Source: Prolixibacteraceae bacterium
Lineage (GTDB): Bacteria; Bacteroidota; Bacteroidia; Bacteroidales; Prolixibacteraceae
Reading direction: 5' to 3'
Length of the DNA stretch: 64,000 nucleotides
Assembly (NCBI GenBank): GCA_003506435.1
Contig: DOAQ01000042.1
Coordinates: 143,456-207,455, forward strand
Part shown: positions 30,001 to 36,843 of the stretch, one piece after another
How positions within the stretch are numbered: position 1 is the stretch's first letter
How the letters are laid out: the number at the start of each line of letters is the position of its first letter
Made by a program: the position numbers and the translations under genes
Notes under the pieces: generated by a model
The model's input: only the letters and a program-made list of their open reading frames with translations
Databases searched by the model: none
What the model was told of the DNA's origin: nothing

Positions 30001-31097
30001 CCTCCAACATACCACCCTGTGGTATAATAAAAATTAACCCTTCGGTACAAAACTTCATCTGAAGAAAATATCTGAATATTGCTAATCCTGTTGTCGTACT
30101 GGCTCAATCGGGTAATTATAATTTTTTCGTAAGGAGTTGTTATTTCCGTAGGTAAAAATGAATAATAATAGTCATTGCAATTTTCTGACTCTGAAACTTC
30201 AGATAAAAAACCGCCAAATGAATTATGTGCTTCAGAAACAGTCATAGTCTGAGAACAGCCATGTCCGCCCACCCAACGTTGTTCGTATTTGAATTTTACT
30301 TCATCGCCCACAGGAGTAACAATATCGGTTAATCCCCATGCTGTAGGTGCAAGCCCTCCATAAACCCCGGAAAGAGTAGTTCTTTCAATAGGGCAGGTGG
30401 TTTGTACCAAATATTCTCCATAAGAATATTTAACACCTTGTGCATCGGTTATTTGAAACCCTTTTATGCCATACGGGGTTGTTCCTTCGAGTGTACAATT
30501 GGTACAACTTCCAACGAGATAATCGAATTTTAGGGTTGATGCTTCATCGGGGGTAACAATTTTATTGACCCTATCGGTTATAATAAATCTTCCTCCGTCA
30601 TTAGGCATGGAAAAAGTAAATTGGTCATATTCCCCGTCTAAAATGTCATAAACATTTGTAAAAGGGTCATCAGCAATGAACCGTGCGAGAAACTGATCCC
30701 TTTGGAACCTGTCTAATCCAGTTGCAGGACTATTCAATGAGGAACTGAAACTGGATGGCATTTGATAAAGTTCGTCGGCATATGCATTAATGTTCCGCGA
30801 TATTCGATACCCTGGATTTAATACCCAACCAAGTCCTACATCACCCGATTCTTGTCCAAATTTAATTCCAGAAGCATGATAGGATAGGTTGATTGGAATG
30901 GTAAGGCCTCCTTTTAATTTGATGGTGTATAAAGGGACTGAAATTTCAGGAATTCCGTGGTATAACGCAACTTCAAAATTTACATACTTTGCAAATTCAG
31001 CCGAAACAGGCGAAGGGGGTATCACCGATTCATTCTGTGCTTTTGTACTTAATAACGATAAACCCCACAAAATGACAAGAGTAGCGCATTTTCTCAT
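21012..31097 (-). CDS. giant exported protein: Rhs-type N-terminus, BACON, ~28 Ig-like repeats, BACON
   Basis: About 3,361 residues if translation starts at the Met in MRKCATLVILWGLSLLSTKAQ, which gives a clean signal peptide. The frame extends upstream to 31190 (3,392 residues). Residues ~30-1020 resemble the N-terminal part of Bacteroidota Rhs/YD proteins (YHASGIKFGQESGDVGLGW, ending EYDDFGRLEYIKNDDGD). A BACON domain follows (FPVEGGNSSFTITTEEPW). About 28 repeats of 70-85 residues come next, each with a CxG, a Y-x-WxPGN and a TTTTYTVTG...GC pattern and paired Cys. The C-terminus is a second BACON domain. It is an export-sized surface or secreted adhesin-like protein. No T9SS sorting domain, lipobox, LPxTG or membrane anchor is seen. 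Confidence 0.85.
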   Translation of the reverse strand: MRKCATLVILWGLSLLSTKAQNESVIPPSPVSAEFAKYVNFEVALYHGIPEISVPLYTIKLKGGLTIPINLSYHASGIKFGQESGDVGLGWVLNPGYRISRNINAYADELYQMPSSFSSSLNSPATGLDRFQRDQFLARFIADDPFTNVYDILDGEYDQFTFSMPNDGGRFIITDRVNKIVTPDEASTLKFDYLVGSCTNCTLEGTTPYGIKGFQITDAQGVKYSYGEYLVQTTCPIERTTLSGVYGGLAPTAWGLTDIVTPVGDEVKFKYEQRWVGGHGCSQTMTVSEAHNSFGGFLSEVSESENCNDYYYSFLPTEITTPYEKIIITRLSQYDNRISNIQIFSSDEVLYRRVNFYYTTGWYVGGPSYTNNYNLLDYITITDKNNQAIETYDFDYYPCPTQSQYMPDEFGYIMTSDLTEYLHEDFEDDLYYELGTIHCNPQSHIRKALNLHSGVGDVFSSRKSETEVPNFLSLKKIIYPTKGYTEYEYEKNIYTDTYNSATQKTGMRISKITSSDLLTNESLVRRFKYGTSECGYGIANFMVNHNLFVRENPYLDFRNYEHECGDYCFCSETANLVKRITTYSSNMQGEAGAIATQSGFVKYPCVTEYYSSSTSGNGKTEYLFEIGTPYITDPLPVQNACPGGEYQTYPRYILTYKLWDKPYLYKKTISDQNNNTLLVEDFYYNQMSTDSYTGLKVRPFASTSDDPVIYDAYHSSYYASSDNYDLPSFFNYGLYTYEVGKRELIRKQITENRDGQAVVTDYRYKYSNLLPSKETITRSTGDTLIHYTSYPLDYASGETFIDSMVSNGLIAYPIEKVSYLNNGSTQNIISGVITKYKTGGKGLPDSQWSLETFSPLNLSSFKFSNRLTGILPPAGEKTSFSPDSMYVSETSFDSYDSNGNLTKMLDKKGMYTYYLWAYNNTYPVAKIESSVNYTSPMPTVSDAGLSKSDAITSVNADIAYLQSLLGSFISNPDNRVNLYTYKPLVGMTSQTDPNGTTNYYEYDDFGRLEYIKNDDGDIVKRYDYHYLETGPPFGLSTTSVDFPVEGGNSSFTITTEEPWTITGSAGVFTLDRLSGTGNATVNISCPVNTSTQLRTAELQINYGAGLRFNKTIRLSQQNLYLTIQGARDVCNGESITLYVSTNLPYFYWNTPGSPSSTEITVTPVQTTTYTVTGILSGNSFTSSATVHVISALTVNTNGDSHQVCAGDQAVINVSGDADYYVLTPGGQRGTSFSVSPSTTTTYTVTGYRMDCNAASTSKTVLVEVLPSLSVTACDDLIIAAGGSATLSVTGNASGYTWNPGNYTGSAYTVNPGQTTVYSVEGTSGNCRSTDYVTVNIGSGNQVFAGEDKVICAGASTLLTATASGATSYVWTPGNLSGSTIEVTPAGTTTYTVTATFEGNITATDQVTVTVNSAPQVQAGDDRVICSGEVITLTATGTASYTWSPGGLTGSSVTVSPSETTTYTVTGKDEAGCSTTDQITVTVNPSPVLTVTPDHIIDPGGVTVSASGADSYVWSPGTWSGSEINYVCNFDTKYTVTGTNNNGCSATKEVNITVRPYIWITTDRDPSICSGQSITLTAKGRNERTEEEYSFVWSPGNMQGKSVTVSPVQTTTYQVTATDSRGLSSTKGIEVKVADANPVFSLAGAPGQEDLIICSSEGIRLIATGNADTYTWNPGNYTGQSYQSYPQENTSYIVTGSNGCGSASQTIAVTVHPSPVFSTTYTSETETTGTTGMVCSGDAVTINILSGNADSYTWNPGNVTGNTFTYTPLNYSSSDVVQFVTVTANKNGCTTSKTIEIPVRPKVSLTAGADKYQACPGDNVVLSVTGDYDNYSWNAAGNYNSAGYNVVPTATTTYTVTGERYGWCSASKSITIDVTVLPDMSVVGNQTICEGNNATLWVSGNADSYVWGGTMNTDTAITVSPVTTRTYLVSGYRGNCPRTLATTVYVNPAHVSAGADQTICQGGQVTLTASEGEASYVWTPGNMTGRSVSVSPGTTTTYHVTATSYEGCVSTDEMVVTVNPLPNVSISGDVAICAGESTALTITGDAAYNLWQPGNHYGSSYTVSPTETTTYTVTSGTNSGCTVTNTMTVTVKPLPDFLLVSTNVICYGESILLSISNGNADYYTWQPGNHTGNEYTVSPDVSTTYTVTAHKNGCTTAKTTTVQVQPRVTAVEDRTICLGETTVLSADNCIYYSWMPGNLSDQVISVSPAETTTYTVTGGHIGIYGCPTEDQVTVNVIQPPSVISANQTICEGESVTLTASLAGSYLWMPGNYTTRTITVSPATTTTYTLTDGANGCAHPYNPSSVTVTVNPVPVVSAGTDKLICLGGSAELNGTPNLDSYHWSNGSNMPYITVNPSQTTTYTLTGTKNNCSASDDVAVTVVSSDFTISGNTAVCAGASTTLTVSGDADYYEWEGLGSGTSKTVSPQSTTTYRVTGSRNTYGGMTCPVTKEITVTVNALPTVSAGSDVTICSGASTTLTATGNAVSYVWNPGNYTGTSFTVTPATTTTYTVTGTSASGCAVTDQVTVTVNASPTVSAGSDVTICSGISTTLTATGNAGSYVWNPGNYTGVSFTVAPTTTTTYTVTGTSANGCTSTDQVIVTVNASPTVSAGSDVAICSGAGITLTATGNAGSYVWNPGNYTGASFTVAPTTTTTYTVTGTSANGCAVTDEVIVTVNALPTVSAGSDVAICYGASTTLTATGNAGSYVWTPGNHTGASFTVAPTVTTTYTVTGTSANGCTSTDQVTVTVNSLPTVSAGSDVIICSGAGITLTATGNAGSYVWNPGNYTGASFTVAPTTTTTYTVTGTSANGCTSTDQVTVTINPLPTVLAGSDVTICSGISTTLTVTGNASNYVWNPGNYTGASFTVAPATTTTYTVTGTSVNGCTSTDQVTVTVNPLPTVSAGSDVTICSGTSTALVATGNASIYVWNPGNYNGAVFTVIPTTTTTYTVTGSTNGCTSTDQVTVTVNPLPTVSAGSDVTICSGTSTTLTATGNSGSYVWNPGNYTGTSFTVAPTTTTTYTVTGTSANGCSLSDNITVNVADIPQVSAGDDKKFCIGGQYVLLQASGAETYSWSPGNATSGSYYVGPSQTTTYTLTGYNSNGCAASDQVTVTAIPIPTTEASHYIAKTCQGNSITLSATGAEEYVWTPGNLIGSSVTVTPVQNIDYTVTGTNGGQCSSTDLVYVQLEYPYSINVYPMAYSILSMYANSTGSIILNGSQVGYSYHLYKNGQYYSTATGNGGGVYWTINPEDAVFTAEAEAAGGCKKAMSGSTTVNVIRNYFRISEGSYNEIQLGQTQLVLNVLSDLNWTLSNLSHSPWISVSPTSGSGNGSLTLSFTPYWSTRTGYINFSVNGIEYSITINQVEI
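21975..23723 (-). repeat. eight near-identical ~219-bp repeats inside the giant gene
   Basis: Eight consecutive 72-73-residue Ig-like repeats begin with TVSAGSD (one reads TVLAGSD) and are strongly alike also at DNA level. The bases around 22718-22825 and 23156-23263, two units apart, are the same over about 100 bases. The outer ~20 repeats of the protein are far more diverged, so this block expanded recently. Confidence 0.88.
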
Positions 31098-31348
31098 CCA
31101 TATACAGCTATTCTTTGGAAACCGGGTGTATTCTGTAAGCCAGTCTGGTCTATTTAAAGTTCCATTTAAAATTAAACATACCTGTTTCATAATAAATTCA
31201 GATTTTTTATTTTTTTATTTTTTATTTCCCATTCTATTTTTACACCCGGCAGTTCAATTTTTTTTGTACTGCCAATTGTATAAATGTCAACTATTCCTGT
31301 CATAACTAATTCTGCTATTTCTCTCTTGGTTTTTCTTTTATCGTACTT

Positions 31349-31475
31349 CAGATAGTTCTAACTATCTACACCAGTTAGTTCTAACTATCTGCTTCGGTTA
31401 GTTCTAACTATCTGTTCCGGTTAATTAACTTATCCGGAAGTAGTTAGTTCTGTTATCCGGTTGCAGTTAGTTAGC
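31349..31475. repeat. palindromic tandem array (GTTAGTTCTAACTATCTG units)
   Basis: Three closely spaced copies of TAGTTCTAACTATCT occur, the first within the near-perfect palindrome AGATAGTT-CT-AACTATCT, separated by GCTTCGG or GTTCCGG-like spacers. Degenerate copies follow (AGTTAGTTCTGTTATCCGG, AGTTAGTTAGCTTATCC). The period is about 23-25 bases. The array lies 160-250 bases upstream of the giant gene. It could be a set of operator sites, or transcript hairpins. Confidence 0.7.
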
Positions 31476-31477
31476 TT

Positions 31478-31548
31478 ATCCTGTCACCGGAAAACAGGGG
31501 CACAAGGCCGGGCCGGTTACCCCTGTTTTTGTTTTCTCCGGTTTTTCA
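31478..31548 (-). terminator. long hairpin behind the DUF4469 gene
   Basis: ACCGGAAAACAGGGG is repeated in inverted form (CCCCTGTTTTTG...TCCGGT) with a GC-rich loop containing GGCCGGGCCGG. It is placed directly after the DUF4469 stop and may end that transcript. Confidence 0.45.
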
Positions 31549-31554
31549 TAATGT

Positions 31555-32265
31555 TTAACGCCCTACCACGGTAACAGCGGCGCCGAGTATTCCGGCAGAA
31601 ATTTCTTTCCTGCCTTTGATTATGGCACGTACCTCCACCCGGTATTCTCCTGTCGCCAGCGCCGGGGCCTGAAAATGGAGTTCGCCGGGTTTGTTCAGCG
31701 AAATCACTTCAACCCGGATTTCCGTGTTATCGGTGGCAATAAAAAAGATACCCTGCAGCGGGTCGGCGGCATCGTATTTCAGGTAACAACCCCGAAGAAC
31801 AGCCAGTCCTCCCGAACTGAGCTGGTCGTTCACGCTGCCGGTAGCCGCATCCACTATCCGGTCGATGATCGGGGACACCTTTTCGGCCCGTACTTTCCGG
31901 GTTTTAATCAGTGCAACCGCATTGCGAAGTTCTGTCCCGGGGGTAAGGTTTAATTTAATGGAATGCCGGGCCGGGTCGTATGTGTCGTCAGCTCCGTTAA
32001 AGACCCCCTTGATACTCATGCTCAGGTTGAAAAGAGGCGTTGTAATGCTGTTGCCCATGGCGGCCTGTTCGCATATTACTTCGCGTTCCATTTTCAGTAC
32101 AGCCAGTATATCGGTTTCGGTAAGAGTTGAGCCCCGTTTCAGCATCAGTTGTACTACTGCGTTCTGGCCGAGGCTGATGGCGTTGGTAGTAACGGCCATG
32201 TAATCGTTCGGGTCGCTTGTCAGATGGTTTTCAAACAAAGCATAGGTCAAAACATCGTTTTCCAT
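31555..32265 (-). CDS. HU-like DNA-binding domain protein with DUF4469 tail
   Basis: 236 residues without signal peptide. The N-terminal ~120 residues match the HU/IHF-like domain of Bacteroidota (NHLTSDPNDYMA, then TLTETDILAVL and TPLFNLSMSIKGVF with DDTYDPARHSIKLNL). The C-terminal ~95 residues are an Ig-like DUF4469 domain (LRGCYLKYDAADPLQGIFF and a closing beta strand region). Proteins of this kind are widespread in the phylum with unknown role. Nucleoid or element-linked binding is assumed from the fold. It stands upstream of the giant gene in the same direction, and a MITE-like element lies just behind its start. Confidence 0.8.
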   Translation of the reverse strand: MENDVLTYALFENHLTSDPNDYMAVTTNAISLGQNAVVQLMLKRGSTLTETDILAVLKMEREVICEQAAMGNSITTPLFNLSMSIKGVFNGADDTYDPARHSIKLNLTPGTELRNAVALIKTRKVRAEKVSPIIDRIVDAATGSVNDQLSSGGLAVLRGCYLKYDAADPLQGIFFIATDNTEIRVEVISLNKPGELHFQAPALATGEYRVEVRAIIKGRKEISAGILGAAVTVVGR

Positions 32266-32293
32266 TGTTTTTGATTTTTTTTAATGGTAACTG

Positions 32294-32435
32294 AGAAACT
32301 GTTTAAATTTCACTCATATTGATTTTTCGGGTTACCCCGACCCCTGAAGGGAGCCCGAAAAATCAAAAAATCACCCTTTAAGGATGGGGTAAATTTTTTG
32401 ATTTTGGGCATCATTTCGAATTTTAAACAGTTTCT
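32294..32435. mobile_element. MITE-like element with 14-bp terminal inverted repeats
   Basis: AGAAACTGTTTAAA at 32294-32307 is matched exactly by its reverse complement at 32422-32435. Between them is a second, nested palindrome: TGATTTTTCGGG (32320-32331) against CCCGAAAAATCA (32354-32365). The whole is about 142 bases, AT-rich, non-coding and able to fold into a long hairpin. It fits a miniature inverted-repeat element whose transposase is elsewhere in the genome. Confidence 0.65.
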
Positions 32436-32713
32436 GATAATACAAGGAATAATTCCGTATGACACGTGGCCATCTTATTGCCACATGTAAAAAGAGCGGA
32501 ACACGGCCCCTATCGGGCAACGGAGACTGGAAAGAGCCAGTAAAGGCCCCCGGCTTCCGGGTTGCAGGCAGAAAACCACTTTCTTCACCTCACAAGTTCT
32601 TTTTCTGACAGGGTTTTTCTTTTTGACCGGGTTGGATCGAACAGTAAAAACAATATTTCCGGAGCGTAATCAACGGCACGAAAACAAAAAGGCGGTTTAA
32701 ACGTTTTTTTTCA

Positions 32714-32721
32714 TACTTTTG
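32714..32721 (+). promoter_or_regulatory. Bacteroidota -7 box for a candidate small RNA
   Basis: TACTTTTG matches TAnnTTTG. No clear -33 TTG was found. A transcript would begin near 32728 and meet a strong terminator about 75 bases on. Confidence 0.45.
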
Positions 32722-32727
32722 TAGTGT

Positions 32728-32806
32728 TAATCGGGACTGCGATTCCCTGTTAATAAAACTTTAATGTTGCCCTGCTCCGGAAAACCGGGGCAGGGTATTT
32801 TTTTTT
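32728..32806 (+). ncRNA. candidate ~80-nt small RNA
   Basis: A promoter-like box at 32714-32721 is followed by a small hairpin (GGGA...TCCC at about 32733-32746), then by an intrinsic terminator at 32770-32806. No start codon with a useful frame lies between. This promoter-hairpin-terminator unit is the form of a free-standing small RNA. It lies 425 bases upstream of the secretin operon and could also be a relic leader. I recognise no RNA family. Confidence 0.4.
32770..32806 (+). terminator. strong intrinsic terminator
   Basis: An 11-base-pair stem CCCTGCTCCGG / CCGGGGCAGGG (one G-T pair) with an AAAA loop is followed by TA and nine T residues. Confidence 0.85.
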
Positions 32807-33230
32807 GTTGCGATACACATGTTCACTGCATTCAGGGTAGAAGCATCAGTTAATAGACCACTGATCCTTACTGTACCTGGCAATAAAGCCAGGCTTCCGC
32901 ACAAATAGAGACAAAATACTTTGCCAAATATTATTAAACATTCAAAACAGGCTATCAAACAACTTATATTAAACGTTCAGCTAAAATAAAAATTTAATTT
33001 TGAATACAAATCACTTTTCATATAAAAATACTTCGTCATTTTTAAAATATTATCAACAAGATATACAGCTATGTACAAAACAGGAGGTAACCCTGCTTTT
33101 TTAAAAAAATCAAGTTATAATATATGTTATTAAACAATCTTTTCTGATGCCGAAAAATACAAATATCAATAATATATTTACTTCTGTTTTATTTCATATA
33201 TTATTATACAACTGACCCGATCATCATCCC
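32807..33230. other. AT-rich leader of the secretin operon
   Basis: No gene with credible composition lies here. It is very AT-rich (for example 32980-33220). A TATATTTA near 33173-33180 is one base from the -7 consensus, about 50 bases ahead of the secretin gene, and is the best promoter candidate seen. Confidence 0.4.
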
Positions 33231-35101
<1,871 letters not shown>

Positions 35102-35102
35102 C

Positions 35103-36314
35103 ATGGATCTTTTACTGCACATAGGATCGGTTTTAAAATATAAAAAGGTTGGTATTTTGCTGGTAGACAAGCACAAATCCAGTATTGAAATATCGTATTA
35201 TCAATTGATTAAACGAAAAAAATCTGTTGACACCTGCTTTGTTCAGGAACAATTAGGTTCATTTAAAGATCTTCCATCCTTTGCAGAAAAGACACCAACT
35301 ATTCTTTGTATCCAGGGAAATGGTCTGGTGCAACGGATCGTTGAGGCCAATCAAAATGATATAAAGCAAAGCATCCCGAATATTGATCCGGAAGAATATC
35401 TGGTCCGGTATACTGAACTGTCGGATACCGAGAAGCTGGTGGCGCTTTTCCGAAAGGAACAGATCGATTCAATTTTGAATGAACCGGAACTTGTCCATAT
35501 CCCGTTTTACAATGTTTCGCCGGGATTTAGCGGATTGCAACGATTTATACAACTGTTTGACGATCTGGTAACAGAATTCACATCCGGAGGAAATACCCTG
35601 CTCATTAAAGACGGCAAAATCGTTGATATAGCAAAAAGCCGGGACACGACCAGCCAAACTTATCAATTTGCAGGTAAAGAACGTACCTCGAATGAAATAA
35701 TAGCGTTATGTGCAGGACTGAATTTTTATATTGGCACGCCGGAGGAAGAAACATTCATCCCCGGGGTGAAGCAAAGAGTAAAAGAATATACAGCCCAACG
35801 ACTTTCTGAACATATTTTGAGGTATGCCGGAGCCGGTTTGTTCATTTTACTGCTGATCAATTTCCTGTGCTTCGATAATTTCAATAAAAAGCTCAATAAA
35901 TTAAATCTTGAGTCACAGGAAGAGATTAAGCTTCAGGAAGAAATAAAAGAACTTCAGGAAGACCTGATGCAAAAGAAACAGTTCGCGAGCCAGAATTATG
36001 TGCCTGATAACTATTCTTTTGCTTTCTATGCCGACAGGCTGGCATCGTTTTCCTCAGAAGGGGTCCGCTTTACAGAGCTTTTAGTTTGCCCTGTTGCAGG
36101 CAAAATAAAAGAAGATAATATCATTGAATTCCGGGGAAATACCATGCAGGTAAAAGGTATTTCGCCAAACCCGTCTGCGTTCAGCAGTTTTATGGAAAAA
36201 ATAAACAATGCTGCATGGGTGACAAAAGTGAACAAGCAAATATACCATTACAACAACGACAATAATAATGCTGAGTTTGAACTGGAAATTATTTTGAACG
36301 ATGCAACTGAATAG
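35103..36314 (+). CDS. GspL-like (PilM+PilN) inner-membrane protein
   Basis: 403 residues. The first ~235 residues are cytosolic and resemble a degenerate actin-like (PilM/GspL) domain. One membrane helix follows (about 241-258, GAGLFILLLINFLCF), then a coiled-coil stretch rich in Glu/Gln/Lys (about 262-295), then a ferredoxin-like periplasmic domain (about 310-395) as in PilN/GspL. Fusion of PilM-like and PilN-like parts in one chain is the T2SS arrangement. It would recruit the GspE ATPase. Similarity is by layout rather than strong motifs. It overlaps the next gene by 14 bases. Confidence 0.7.
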   Translation: MDLLLHIGSVLKYKKVGILLVDKHKSSIEISYYQLIKRKKSVDTCFVQEQLGSFKDLPSFAEKTPTILCIQGNGLVQRIVEANQNDIKQSIPNIDPEEYLVRYTELSDTEKLVALFRKEQIDSILNEPELVHIPFYNVSPGFSGLQRFIQLFDDLVTEFTSGGNTLLIKDGKIVDIAKSRDTTSQTYQFAGKERTSNEIIALCAGLNFYIGTPEEETFIPGVKQRVKEYTAQRLSEHILRYAGAGLFILLLINFLCFDNFNKKLNKLNLESQEEIKLQEEIKELQEDLMQKKQFASQNYVPDNYSFAFYADRLASFSSEGVRFTELLVCPVAGKIKEDNIIEFRGNTMQVKGISPNPSAFSSFMEKINNAAWVTKVNKQIYHYNNDNNNAEFELEIILNDATE

Positions 36315-36843
36315 TACAGACAAATATCAAAAGAGGCTTTGGATAACCGTTTTCATATCGGTTATTGTAATTTTCGTTGCATGGAAGGGAGCATTTGTAA
36401 AAACATTGACATCGTACCGGCAAATAGAAAAGACAGAAAGCAGCATTGAATCTTCAGCTCTCACCGTATCGCAAAAGAACCGGATTCAATCGGAAATCGA
36501 ACAATTCGACCTGGCATTGGGGATTCATGATACTAATTTGCCCACAGAGCAGACTTTTGATGAATTGATTTCAATCTGCGGGCATATCGGGGATATCCGG
36601 ATCGTTAATTTTCCGGATATACACCAGGTTGTTGTAAATAACTATAAGGTAACTACCATATTCGCCGAGCTCGAAGGCGCTTATTCCGACTTGTTGAAAA
36701 TGGTGTACCAGCTCGAACGGAATGAAAAAACAGGAAGACTGGTATCGGTTAACTTCAGAAAAAAGAAAGACCATAAAAAGAATAAAGAGTTTTTAAGTAT
36801 AACCCTATTACTTCAAAATTATGAAATCATTAACCCCCGGTAA
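36301..36843 (+). CDS. GspM/PilO-like inner-membrane protein
   Basis: 180 residues: short cytosolic start, one membrane helix (about 12-32, WITVFISVIVIFVAWKGAF), a helical linker and a small alpha/beta periplasmic domain (about 90-180). This size, topology and place directly after the GspL-like gene match GspM/PilO, which pair with GspL/PilN through like-folded domains. Sequence identity to known GspM is too low to see by eye. It overlaps both neighbours (14 and 23 bases), indicating coupled translation. Confidence 0.65.
   Translation: MQLNSTDKYQKRLWITVFISVIVIFVAWKGAFVKTLTSYRQIEKTESSIESSALTVSQKNRIQSEIEQFDLALGIHDTNLPTEQTFDELISICGHIGDIRIVNFPDIHQVVVNNYKVTTIFAELEGAYSDLLKMVYQLERNEKTGRLVSVNFRKKKDHKKNKEFLSITLLLQNYEIINPR

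Larger units (their letters stand above)
31198..31554. other. leader region between DUF4469 gene and giant gene
   Basis: No gene is seen. The part next to the giant gene is a run of T-rich DNA. The rest contains the palindromic array at 31349-31475 and a hairpin just behind the DUF4469 gene (31478-31548: ACCGGAAAACAGGGG near its complement CCCCTGTTTTTG..CCGGT). Confidence 0.55.
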
